Shown here: positions 8,425 through 15,011 of the stretch, piece after piece | Position numbering within the stretch: the stretch's first letter is position 1 | How the letters are laid out: each line of letters opens with the position of its first letter | NCBI GenBank assembly: GCA_016880695.1 | Contig: JAEHCY010000527.1 | Location: 1 to 15,053, forward strand | Reading direction: 5' to 3' | Origin: Chromatiaceae bacterium | Lineage (GTDB): Bacteria > Pseudomonadota > Gammaproteobacteria > Chromatiales > Chromatiaceae | DNA: 15,053 nucleotides | Made by a program: the position numbers and the translations under genes | Notes under the pieces: generated by a model | The model's input: only the letters and a program-made list of their open reading frames with translations | Told to the model about the DNA's origin: nothing | Databases searched by the model: none

Positions 8425-8841
8425 ATGAAGGCGCGTGTGAAGTGGGTTGAAGGGGCCCTGATGATCGGGGAGTCGGGCAGTGGCCACTGCGTGGTGATGG
8501 ATGGTCCCCCGGAGCACGGCGGGCGCAATCTGGGACTGCGGCCGATGGAGCTCCTGCTGGTCGGCATGGGTGGCTGCACCGAGTTCGACGTGGTCCACAT
8601 CCTGCGCAAGTCGCGGCTGGAGGTCCTCGGGTGCGAGGTGGAGCTCGAGGCCGAGCGGGCGGAGCAGGACCCCAAGGTGTTTACCCGTATCCACATCCAC
8701 TTTGTCGTCTCCGGGCGCGGCCTGACCCCAGAGCGGGTGGAGCGGGCCATCAAGCTCAGCGCGGAGAAGTTCTGCTCCGCCTCCATCATGCTGGGCGCAA
8801 CGGCGGAGATCACCCACGACTTCGAGATTCGTGATGTCTGA
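8425..8841 (+). CDS. OsmC/Ohr-superfamily protein (YhfA-like)
   Basis: A 138-residue protein of the OsmC superfamily. It has the two conserved cysteines of the fold, C51 in GMGGCTEFDVV and C117 in EKFCSASIML, which in characterised OsmC/Ohr proteins form the thiol peroxidase centre. Overall shape and motifs (GGRNLGLRPMELLL, then VSGRGLTPERVERAI) are closest to the YhfA-like branch that sits beside crp in many gammaproteobacteria, whose physiological substrate is not established. A good ribosome-binding site (TTGAGGAGCAA) precedes the ATG. Its end overlaps the start of the DUF885-family gene by about eight bases, which implies translational coupling. Placement opposite crp suggests joint regulation, although I see no clear Crp operator. 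Confidence 0.92.
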   Translation: MKARVKWVEGALMIGESGSGHCVVMDGPPEHGGRNLGLRPMELLLVGMGGCTEFDVVHILRKSRLEVLGCEVELEAERAEQDPKVFTRIHIHFVVSGRGLTPERVERAIKLSAEKFCSASIMLGATAEITHDFEIRDV

Positions 8842-10444
8842 CGCCGACGCCTTCGACGCCCTGGTCGCGGAGTTCTATCCGGTGTGGTTTCGCTACCACC
8901 CGGAGCGGGCCCTCGGCATCGGCGTGGGCGGCTACGAACAACTGTTGCCGGCCCAGGACGACGACGATGTGGGGGCCCTGGCGGCCTGGCTCGAAAGCCT
9001 GATCGTGGCGCTGGAGGAGCTCGACTTCGCCGCCCTCGACCTGGGGCGCCGCCTGGATCTGCGACTGATGTTCAATGAGGCGCAGGCCGAGTACGAGGCG
9101 CTGCTGGAGCGGGACTGGCGGCTGCACGATCCCCTGCGCTTTCTACCGAGCGCGGAGATTCTGCACCTGGCGTGCCCCGCCCCGGACGGCGCCTGGGACG
9201 ACCTCGCCGCCCTGGTAGGGTCGGTGCCGGAATATCTCCGCCATGCGCAGGGCCAGCTCTTGCCCCTCGGGGAGCTACTGGCGCCGGCCCTGGTGGGGGC
9301 CACAGTGACGGCGGCGCGGGATGGGGCGGTCTATCTGCGGGAGCTCGCCGCCAGCGACCCCATCCGCTTCCGCCCAAGGGGCGGGCAGATGACCGTACTC
9401 TGCCTCGAGGCGTCCGAAGCGCTGGCCGGGTTTGCCGCGCTCCTGGAGCGCGAAGTGGTGCCGGTGGCGCGGGGTTCGCTCGGCTGTGGCCAGCGCCAGT
9501 GGCGGTTTTTGCTGCGCAAGCGCCATAGCCTGTGCCTCGACGAGGGGTCCCTGCGGCGGTTTCTGGCGGCCGAGGTCGCGCAGACCCGGGCGGACCTCGA
9601 AGTGGTCGCCCGCAGCCTCGGGGTGGAGGCCAGCGGACAGGGGGTGCGAGATCTGCTCGGACGGGAGCCACCGCTCACCGGCGAGACCCGCCGCCAGGCC
9701 TATCGGGAGGTCTGCGCCCGCCAGCGCGAGGCCCTCGCCCTGGCGGCATCGGTCCCGCTGGTGGAGGCGCCCCTGGGGGTGCGCGACGCGCCCCTCTGCC
9801 CGCGACCGCGGGGCTGGGGCGGGGGCTACCGGGCGGATCAGGCCAATGTCCGCGGCGTCCTCACCCTGGAGCCGGCGCCCGAGGGCGAGGGTCTGAGCCA
9901 GATCCGGGAGCGATGTCTGGAGCAGGGCTGGGCCGGGGCCCACCTCATCGCCTTCGCCGGCGGGCCGGCGGGCCGGCGGCTGCCGCGCCGGCTGAGCGCG
10001 AGCGATTCCCTGGCGAGGGGCTGGGGACTGTATCTGCGGGATCTCCTGCAGAGCCGAGGGGGGCTCGCCGCAAGCGAGCGCTTTCTCGGGCTCTGGTATC
10101 GCTGGCGGGGGCTTCGCCTCGCGGAGCTCGACCTGAAGCTGCACCTCGAGGGGGTCGCGCAGCGGGAGATCCTCAGCGAGCTCGCGGTCCTCGCACCGGA
10201 GGCCGATCAGCGGGAAGCGTTGTTGGTGGATCTCGCGCGCAATCCCACCGATTGGGTGGCGGGGGCGGTGGGCTGGCGCATTCTCCAGCGTGCCCGGACC
10301 TGCTACCTCGACCAGGGCGGCGAGGGTCTGGAGGCCTTCCACCAACGGCTGTTCGGCGAGGGTGCCCTTCCCCTACCGCTCTTGATCGAGCATCTGTTTG
10401 GACCGGACCTCTGGTGTGGGGTTCTGGAGGGGTTGCTCGACTGA
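8834..10444 (+). CDS. DUF885-family protein with degenerate metallopeptidase motif
   Basis: A 536-residue protein from the ATG at 8834; a GTG one codon earlier at 8831 is also possible, and residue numbers here count from that GTG. The C-terminal half fits the DUF885 family: a YRADQANVRG segment, a GWGLY helix, LKLHLEG (H438) and the closing AFHQRLFGEGALPLPLL (about 502-518). Family members normally carry HExxPGHH, a presumed zinc site, and an EGWALY(A/V)E helix. Here those positions read EQGWAGAH (364-371) and RGWGLYLR (396-403), so the metal ligands and catalytic glutamate are replaced and only one histidine remains. The reading frame is intact and the length is normal, so this looks like a maintained pseudo-enzyme and not decay. 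It overlaps the OsmC-family gene by about eight bases. Its function is unknown. Confidence 0.8.
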   Translation: MSDADAFDALVAEFYPVWFRYHPERALGIGVGGYEQLLPAQDDDDVGALAAWLESLIVALEELDFAALDLGRRLDLRLMFNEAQAEYEALLERDWRLHDPLRFLPSAEILHLACPAPDGAWDDLAALVGSVPEYLRHAQGQLLPLGELLAPALVGATVTAARDGAVYLRELAASDPIRFRPRGGQMTVLCLEASEALAGFAALLEREVVPVARGSLGCGQRQWRFLLRKRHSLCLDEGSLRRFLAAEVAQTRADLEVVARSLGVEASGQGVRDLLGREPPLTGETRRQAYREVCARQREALALAASVPLVEAPLGVRDAPLCPRPRGWGGGYRADQANVRGVLTLEPAPEGEGLSQIRERCLEQGWAGAHLIAFAGGPAGRRLPRRLSASDSLARGWGLYLRDLLQSRGGLAASERFLGLWYRWRGLRLAELDLKLHLEGVAQREILSELAVLAPEADQREALLVDLARNPTDWVAGAVGWRILQRARTCYLDQGGEGLEAFHQRLFGEGALPLPLLIEHLFGPDLWCGVLEGLLD

Positions 10445-10507
10445 GCGGTTGTGAATGAGTCTGTCGCGCGACCCGATCACCCTGCTGCGTCCTCGCTCGC
10501 CCCTTCG

Positions 10508-10599
10508 CCTATTTTCAGGATAGGTCGCGGGGACTTGCTGCCGGGCACCCTACGCTCGGGCCGCTGGTGACGATCTTTTTGCAACCTCTGAGCGGTTGC
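10508..10599. repeat. Two small inverted repeats between the DUF885 gene and coq7
   Basis: CCTAT (10508-10512) pairs with ATAGG (10520-10524), and GCAACC (10581-10586) pairs with GGTTGC (10594-10599) around a seven-base loop. The second stem is preceded on the plus strand by a run of five T, so on neither strand does a T-run follow the stem; neither is a standard terminator. An 11-base direct repeat, CTGAGCGGTTG, occurs at 10441-10451 and again at 10588-10598. This 164-base gap between convergent genes holds no gene that I can support. Confidence 0.4.
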
Positions 10600-10608
10600 C
10601 CGCGGTGA

Positions 10609-11253
10609 TCAGACCCAGTAGACGCTGCGCGTCATTACCCCCGAGGCCAGCCGCATCGCCAGCTTGAGGGGCGCGGGCAGCGCGGCTCCGCCCGCGGCCA
10701 GGGCCAGGTCGGCGTGGTGGATCTCGTCGCGTTTCATCTGCTCCAGGATGGCGCGGGTCTTGGTGTCATGCTCGGGGACCTCGTCCAGGTGGCCGTCGAG
10801 ATGGGCCTCCACCTGGCGCTCGGTTTCCACCACGAACCCTAGGCTCCACTTGTCCCCGGCCAGACCGGCGAGGGCGCCGATGGCGAAGGACCCGGTGTAC
10901 CAGAGCGGATTGAGCAGGCTGGGGCGGTTGCCGAGTTCTTGGAGCCGCCGCGCGCACCACTCCAAATGATCGTTCTCCTCGCGGGCGGAGCGCTGCATCT
11001 TCTCGCGCACATTCGGCAGGCGGGCCGTTACGGCCTGACCCTGATAGAGGGCCTGGGCACAGACCTCGCCGGTGTGGTTAATACGCATCAGACGCCCCAC
11101 GTGGTCCCGCTCAGGTGCGGTCAGCTCGCTATCGGCAACCCCAACCGCGGGGTTGGGCCGCTCGGTGATCTGGGGGCGACCGAACAGGGTGCGCAGCGCC
11201 TGGTCGGTGAGCAAGAGCGCGCGGTCGATGGGGCTGTAGTCTCGCTGGTTCAT
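10609..11253 (-). CDS. coq7: 3-demethoxyubiquinol 3-hydroxylase (Coq7, di-iron)
   Basis: A 214-residue di-iron monooxygenase that performs the penultimate hydroxylation in ubiquinone synthesis at the inner membrane. The iron ligands follow the Coq7 pattern: E63 in [15 protein letters not shown], the ExxH pair E93/H96, E145 in [12 protein letters not shown], and the ExxH pair E177/H180 in RDEIHHAD. The start at 11253 gives [14 protein letters not shown], which matches known Coq7 N-termini; an earlier in-frame start at 11340 would add 29 poorly conserved residues and overlap the upstream gene. A GGGAGA sits about 14 bases upstream, rather far. It begins 58 bases after the GlcF-like gene on the same strand and may share its transcript. 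Its position a few genes from crp matches Pseudomonas. Confidence 0.95.
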   Translation of the reverse strand: MNQRDYSPIDRALLLTDQALRTLFGRPQITERPNPAVGVADSELTAPERDHVGRLMRINHTGEVCAQALYQGQAVTARLPNVREKMQRSAREENDHLEWCARRLQELGNRPSLLNPLWYTGSFAIGALAGLAGDKWSLGFVVETERQVEAHLDGHLDEVPEHDTKTRAILEQMKRDEIHHADLALAAGGAALPAPLKLAMRLASGVMTRSVYWV

Positions 11254-11311
11254 GGCGGCGATGGGGTCTCCCGATCCAATGCCCGAATTCTCGGGGCTCG
11301 CCTGCGCCTGT

Positions 11312-12541
11312 TCAAGTCGGTTCGGTGACCGCGCCGACATCCGCGGCCGGAAGCTGCCGGGCCAGGAGCTCCACCGGATGGCAGACCTCGATCGCCAGGC
11401 CCGCCTCGCGGATCCCCGCGGCCAGGTGCAGAGCGCAGCCGGTATTGGTGGTGGCCAGGATCTGGGGTTGCTGCTCGCGCAGCCAGCGGAGCTTGTCCGC
11501 CAGCAGCCGCGCCGACATCTTGGGCTGGCGGATCAGATAGTTGCCGGCGGCCCCACAGCAGAAGGCGTTCTCCGGCAGGGTCTCGAGCCTGATCTCGGGG
11601 ATGCGCCCGAGCAGGGTGTAGACCGCCTGGGTGTCTCCCAGCGGATGGCGATGGCTGCAGGGCTCGTGCACGGCGACCCTGAGCCCCAGCGGCCGCAGCG
11701 ACAGGGTCTCCGGCCAGGCGATGCGGCCGAGGAAGGCGCAGATCTCCTCCACCGGCAGGCCCGTGCCGGAAAAGCGCAGCTCCGCCGCGCAGGCGCTGGC
11801 GATGGCGAGGTTCGGTCCTTGTGCGAGGGCGGAGGCGTTCTGTGCCAGCAGCCGGTCTGCCTGCTCGGGGAAGCCGTTGTGGCGGAACAGCGCCCCGCAG
11901 CAACGCTGGTCCGGGGGTATCCGGACCCGCCAGCCCAGGCGCGCCAACAGGCGAGTGGCGGCCTCCAGGGCGCGCGGCTGGCTGATGCGCCCCACACAGC
12001 CGAGGAAGAGATTGAGGGTCCGCTCTGTATCGGTGGCCAGCGGTCCGGTCCCCGTTGCGTGCGGCGGCGGGGAGAGGAACGGCAGCAGCCGGAGATAGGG
12101 CCCGAGCCAGCGGGACCGATCCAGGGTCAACCAGGATGCCACACGCAGCGCGCCGAGTCCGCGTGCAGCCGCCGCGCCGTAGCCCAGCAGGCGGAGTCCG
12201 GCCGGGCGGCTCAGGATCTCGAGGGCGATGCGCTCGGCCCCACGCCGCAGGGGCCCGGCGTGCGCCCGCTGATGGGCGCGAGCGGAGTCGAGAAGGGTGC
12301 CGTAGGCGACCCCCGAGGGACAGGCCAGCTCGCAGGCACGGCATTCGAGACAGCGGTCGAGGTGGCCGAACAGGGCCGCGCTTCCCGGCAACGCCCCCCC
12401 CAGCCAACCCTGTACCAGGGCGATGCGCCCCCGCGGCGACTCCGATTCGTCGGCCGTCAACCGATAGGTCGGGCAGTGCGGCAGGCACAACCCGCACTTG
12501 ACGCAGTGATCGGCGAGCTCGAGGGTTCGCTCTGGGGTCAC
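11312..12541 (-). CDS. GlcF-like (Fe-S)-binding protein with two CCG domains
   Basis: A 409-residue protein of the glycolate-oxidase iron-sulfur subunit / heterodisulfide-reductase-related family. The N-terminus has two complete [4Fe-4S] ferredoxin motifs (C13-C16-C19-C23 and C64-C67-C70-C74). Residues about 175-260 and 288-385 form two cysteine-rich CCG domains, with C214-C215 ([11 protein letters not shown]) and C295 with C328-C329 (FCCGAAGNY). In GlcDEF this subunit passes electrons from flavin subunits, but no glcD or glcE is nearby, so the partner dehydrogenase and substrate are not shown. The [17 protein letters not shown] start suggests a branch distinct from classical GlcF. The start is GTG with no good Shine-Dalgarno. 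It is divergent from the ferredoxin gene and lies upstream of coq7 on the same strand. Confidence 0.85.
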   Translation of the reverse strand: MTPERTLELADHCVKCGLCLPHCPTYRLTADESESPRGRIALVQGWLGGALPGSAALFGHLDRCLECRACELACPSGVAYGTLLDSARAHQRAHAGPLRRGAERIALEILSRPAGLRLLGYGAAAARGLGALRVASWLTLDRSRWLGPYLRLLPFLSPPPHATGTGPLATDTERTLNLFLGCVGRISQPRALEAATRLLARLGWRVRIPPDQRCCGALFRHNGFPEQADRLLAQNASALAQGPNLAIASACAAELRFSGTGLPVEEICAFLGRIAWPETLSLRPLGLRVAVHEPCSHRHPLGDTQAVYTLLGRIPEIRLETLPENAFCCGAAGNYLIRQPKMSARLLADKLRWLREQQPQILATTNTGCALHLAAGIREAGLAIEVCHPVELLARQLPAADVGAVTEPT

Positions 12542-12547
12542 GGGGTT

Positions 12548-12576
12548 TGGGCACCGGCCGGATGTGGAACGATAAT
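12548..12576 (+). promoter_or_regulatory. Candidate promoter for the [2Fe-2S] ferredoxin gene
   Basis: TGGGCA (12548-12553) and GATAAT (12571-12576) are separated by 17 bases. They match the sigma-70 boxes at four and five of six positions, and lie about 50 bases before the ferredoxin ATG. The site is in the 86-base gap shared with the divergent GlcF-like gene. This is a pattern match only. Confidence 0.3.
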
Positions 12577-12627
12577 GGTAACCCTATCCCGCGGGGGCGG
12601 GGTGAAGGGCGAGGCTCGGGGCTGACC

Positions 12628-13020
12628 ATGGCGTATTTCCGCTATCACCTGTTTTTTTGCACCAACCGCCGCGAAGACGGCAGCCCCTGCTGCGCCCAGT
12701 GCGGCGCCCAGGAGATGCGCGACTATCTCAAGGCCCGGGACAAGGCGCTCGGCATCGCCGGCCCCGGGGGGGTGCGGGTGAATACCGCCGGCTGCCTCGA
12801 CCGCTGCGCCGAGGGGCCGGTGCTGGTGGTTTACCCCGAGGGCACCTGGTACACCGATGTGGACCGCGAGGATATGGACGAAATCCTCGCCGAGCACCTG
12901 CTCGGCGGCCGGGTGGTGGAGCGATTGCTGCTTCCCGCGGAGATTTCGCGGGCGCCATCGCCTCCGAGCGGAGAAAAGGGGAGAGAAGTGGGAGAGAAGT
13001 GGCTTGACAGGGCCGAATGA
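12628..13020 (+). CDS. Thioredoxin-fold [2Fe-2S] ferredoxin
   Basis: A 130-residue protein of the NuoE-like / Shethna-type [2Fe-2S] ferredoxin family. The cluster cysteines are C11 (LFFCTNRR), C22 in the SPCCAQCGA loop, and C56 and C60 in NTAGCLDRCAEGP, the order seen in thioredoxin-fold ferredoxins. After it comes the typical VVYPEGTWYTDVDREDMDEILAEHLLGG. The ATG at 12628 was chosen because MAYFRYHLFFCTNRREDG matches family N-termini; an in-frame start at 12547 would add a low-complexity extension. The last residues (from about 118) are encoded in part by an 11-base tandem duplication that moved the stop. The protein may exchange electrons with the divergent GlcF-like protein, but that is inference from position only. 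Confidence 0.9.
   Translation: MAYFRYHLFFCTNRREDGSPCCAQCGAQEMRDYLKARDKALGIAGPGGVRVNTAGCLDRCAEGPVLVVYPEGTWYTDVDREDMDEILAEHLLGGRVVERLLLPAEISRAPSPPSGEKGREVGEKWLDRAE
12979..13000 (+). repeat. Perfect 11-base tandem duplication at the ferredoxin 3' end
   Basis: GGGAGAGAAGT occurs twice head to tail (12979-12989 and 12990-13000). The unit is not a multiple of three, so it changes the reading frame. With one copy the protein would end GREVA; with two it ends eight residues later, just beyond the TTGACA element at 13004. Confidence 0.9.
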
Positions 13021-13032
13021 ATATAAGATCAT
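13004..13032 (+). promoter_or_regulatory. Candidate promoter with Fur-like half-site, before the orphan terminator
   Basis: A perfect TTGACA (13004-13009) is followed 17 bases later by GATCAT (13027-13032), which keeps four of six -10 positions including the A at position two and the final T. On the minus strand 13028-13037 reads TGAGAATGAT, a sequence often seen as half of a Fur box; the other half is poor. The elements overlap the end of the ferredoxin gene. A weak -10 keeps the call uncertain. Confidence 0.4.
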
Positions 13033-13039
13033 TCTCACA

Positions 13040-13138
13040 TACTGATTCAGCAAGCTGAGTGCCCTGGGTCGGTATCCCTCCATCCTCCTTTGGTGGTTAT
13101 TGAATTAAGCGCAGCCCCCTCTTGCTGCGCTTTTTTTT
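13040..13138 (+). ncRNA. Candidate small RNA (or long 3' UTR of the ferredoxin gene)
   Basis: From the predicted start near 13040 to the T-run of the terminator is about 99 bases with no plausible coding sequence. The interval is pyrimidine-rich, with CCCTCC (13076-13081) and ATCCTCC (13082-13088), anti-Shine-Dalgarno-like patches of the kind small RNAs use to block ribosome binding, and a C-rich terminator loop. Size, promoter and intrinsic terminator together fit a trans-acting small RNA. The alternative is that this is simply the 3' untranslated end of the ferredoxin transcript. No known sRNA family is recognised. Confidence 0.35.
13107..13138 (+). terminator. Strong rho-independent terminator
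   Basis: AAGCGCAG (13107-13114) pairs perfectly with CTGCGCTT (13125-13132) around a ten-base pyrimidine-rich loop, and a run of eight T spans 13131-13138. It ends transcription from the ferredoxin gene and from the candidate small RNA. It is the only classical intrinsic terminator I find in the window. Confidence 0.9.
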
Positions 13139-13372
13139 GCCATATCTGCGTTAAGTGTGCTCGGAGAACAGGTGCGCGGGATTTCGGTGCGCGATCTACG
13201 CGATCTAATGGTCAGCATCCTCGACCAAGACAGAGGTGTCGACTTGACGAACGGCGCTATGATACCGAATCCGGGCGGGCCTACCCGCAAGCTCGCCCCG
13301 CCGCGCGCCGTCAAGATAGTCAACGGCTCCGGCCGCGACGGAACCCCCATCCACTTACCGAAGGAGAAAGCG
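13139..13372 (+). other. Long leader before the small exported protein, with 9-base tandem repeat
   Basis: This stretch completes the only gene-free interval longer than 300 bases (13021-13372). The frame from a GTG at 13157 is open and runs into the next gene, but the strong ribosome-binding site and signal peptide at 13373 argue that translation starts there. CGCGATCTA is tandemly repeated at 13190-13198 and 13199-13207. TATGAT at 13258-13263 could be a -10 box, but no matching -35 lies at the right distance. I cannot assign a function to the leader. Confidence 0.4.
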
Positions 13373-13693
13373 ATGCAGAAACCTCAAAAGACCCTGGTGC
13401 TCGGCCTTTCCCTGTTCGGGCTGGTCCTGGCGGATCTCGCCCCCGAGGCCCCACTCGGTATCGGCTTCATCCCCCAGGCCGCTGCGGTCATAGGCAGACC
13501 CCTGACCCCCATGAGCTACGCCGGCGTGGCCAGACGCACTACCCGCGGCATGATCTATGCCACTTCGACTTACGTGGCCACACTACCCCCGGCGTGCACG
13601 ACCGTCATGATCGAGGACACAAGCCTGTACCAATGCGGTGGGACCTACTACCAGGCCACCGGTACCCAATATGTCGTAGTCACCGTCGAGTGA
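13373..13693 (+). CDS. Small exported protein with VIGxPxTPxSYAGVARR motif and two cysteines
   Basis: A 106-residue protein with a strong GAAGGAG site before the ATG. It opens with a lysine-containing n-region and a hydrophobic segment (about 7-19), followed by a further apolar stretch, and could be cleaved near QAAA|VIG. The mature N-terminus VIGRPLTPMSYAGVARR is nearly identical in layout to that of the gene at 14631. The C-terminal half holds C82 (PPACTTV) and C94 in YQCGGTYYQ, then ends TQYVVVTVE; the cysteines could form a disulfide in the periplasm. I do not recognise a named family, though it looks like the short secreted proteins found beside DUF2092 genes. It precedes the DUF2092 gene by 92 bases. 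Confidence 0.75.
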   Translation: MQKPQKTLVLGLSLFGLVLADLAPEAPLGIGFIPQAAAVIGRPLTPMSYAGVARRTTRGMIYATSTYVATLPPACTTVMIEDTSLYQCGGTYYQATGTQYVVVTVE

Positions 13694-13785
13694 GCCGTCA
13701 GGCCGCCCGGGTACCAACCACCGATCCGGCGGCCACAGGTGGGCCTAGAGAAAGCCCCAATTCCAATACCCTGAGGTAATACCTG

Positions 13786-14634
13786 ATGAAGAATGCACTT
13801 TGGCGATTTTCGCGATTCGATGTCATGGCGCAGACGAAACCCACCGACCCTGCCGGTCGGCACAGCCGCAGGGCCGCGAGCGGACTGGTACTGGCGGCGC
13901 TCCTCGCATCTGTACCCGGCGTGCAGGCGGGGCCGGGCGATGCGAAGTCCATTCTTAAGGCCATGTCCGACTACATCGGCAGCCAGAAGACGATCGAGCT
14001 CAGCTTCGATAGCGACATAGAGGTCATCACCCCGGAGTTGGAGAAGATCCAGTTCACCAACTCGGGCGACGCGATTTTGAGCCGCCCGGACAAGCTGCGT
14101 GCCCATCGGGTGGGCGGTTATGCGGATGTGGCCCTGTTCTTCGACGGCAAGACCGCCAGCGTCTTCGCCAAGCACATCAACGGCTACGCCCAATTCGAGG
14201 GTGCAAGCACGGTGGATCAGTTGCTCGAAGCCCTGCGGATGGGACAGGGTGTCGCGTTGCCGGGCGCCGACCTGCTGCTGACGAGCCCGTATGATGCCCT
14301 GGTGGCCGGCGTCCTAGAGGCCAAGCATATCGGCCGCGGCGTCATCAACGGTCGGGAGTGCGAGCACCTCGCCTTCCGCAACGCCGACACCGACTGGCAG
14401 CTCTGGGTCGAGGTGGGGGATAAGCCCATCCCCTGCAAACTGGTGATCACCAGCAAGACCGTTAACAGCGCCCCGCAGTACACCCTGCGCCTGAAGAGCT
14501 TCAAGACCGGCGTCGAGCCGGCGGCGGACGCTTTCAGGTTCGCCCCGCCGGCGGGAGCGGAGAAGCTTAACCCCGATGCCCTCGTCGGGCTCGATGAGCT
14601 GCCCCCGGCGGCTGCGCCAGGAGCAAAGAAATGA
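13786..14634 (+). CDS. DUF2092 periplasmic protein (LolA/LppX-like fold expected)
   Basis: A 282-residue predicted exported protein. A basic n-region is followed by a hydrophobic stretch (SGLVLAALLASVPGVQA, about 33-49) with an AxA-like cleavage site before GPGDAKSILKAMSDY. The first start gives an unusually long n-region; M14 is an alternative. The mature part follows the DUF2092 pattern: an AILSRPDKLRAHR strand, then the segments VALFFDGKTASVFAKHINGYAQFE, LLLTSPYDALVAGVL, RGVINGRECEHLAFR, DWQLWVEVGDKPIPCKLVIT and QYTLRLKSF. The fold is lipoprotein-carrier-like, and the family has no established function. GAGGT lies eight bases before the ATG. Its stop overlaps the next start in an ATGA, so the two are translationally coupled. 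Confidence 0.85.
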   Translation: MKNALWRFSRFDVMAQTKPTDPAGRHSRRAASGLVLAALLASVPGVQAGPGDAKSILKAMSDYIGSQKTIELSFDSDIEVITPELEKIQFTNSGDAILSRPDKLRAHRVGGYADVALFFDGKTASVFAKHINGYAQFEGASTVDQLLEALRMGQGVALPGADLLLTSPYDALVAGVLEAKHIGRGVINGRECEHLAFRNADTDWQLWVEVGDKPIPCKLVITSKTVNSAPQYTLRLKSFKTGVEPAADAFRFAPPAGAEKLNPDALVGLDELPPAAAPGAKK

Positions 14635-15011
14635 CACCCTCCACCCGCAAGTCCTTACTGCTCTTTGGCCTGGCCGCTGCCGGCTGGCTCTGCAATGGCA
14701 AAATCGGGCTGAGCCCCCAGGGTGGCCTGATGGCCACGGCCGAGGCGGTGATTGGCGCTCCCGCGACACCCGTCAGCTATGCCGGCGTGGCCAGGCGCTC
14801 CACCCTGGGCCGTGCTCCTGATGGAAGCGTTTATGTACCGCTATTCGGCGCGCACGACCAAAGTGCGCGAATTGCTGCGCAGTGGCAAACTGGGCGAGAT
14901 AAGATTCATCCAGTCCCAATTCCGTTTCCTCCTCAACCGGCCGGGCGATGTCCGGCGCAGCGGCGGCCTCGGCGGCGGTTCGCTCTACGACGTGGGCAGC
15001 TACCCGGTTAA
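14631..15011 (+). pseudogene. Second small exported protein, 3' half replaced (chimeric reading frame)
   Basis: The first 60 codons look native: AGGAG before the ATG, an ATGA overlap with the DUF2092 stop, a hydrophobic signal (about residues 8-21), and the motif VIGAPATPVSYAGVARRST shared with the protein at 13373. After about 14810 the similarity ends abruptly. The remaining 66 residues (RAPDGSV onward, proline- and arginine-rich) are an out-of-frame reading of a Gfo/Idh/MocA oxidoreductase segment. The two-cysteine C-terminal half seen in its relative is missing. I therefore treat it as a truncated gene whose apparent C-terminus is meaningless, caused by a deletion, recombination or assembly join. 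Confidence 0.75.

Noticed and set aside
9275..10345. Long minus-strand open frame inside the DUF885-family gene
   Set aside because: It is a shadow of the plus-strand coding frame, with low-complexity translation and no plausible start signal.
11254..11340. Longer Coq7 N-terminus starting at 11340
   Set aside because: The extra 29 residues do not resemble Coq7, overlap the end of the GlcF-like gene, and are less like family N-termini than the start at 11253.
12547..12627. Longer ferredoxin N-terminus starting at 12547
   Set aside because: The extension is glycine- and arginine-rich low complexity and would run through the candidate promoter region. Family members start close to the first cluster cysteine, as with the ATG at 12628.
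13090..13779. 229-codon plus-strand frame across the terminator and the exported-protein gene
   Set aside because: It starts inside the candidate RNA, crosses the terminator, and is out of frame with the signal-peptide protein. Its translation is arginine- and proline-rich without motifs.
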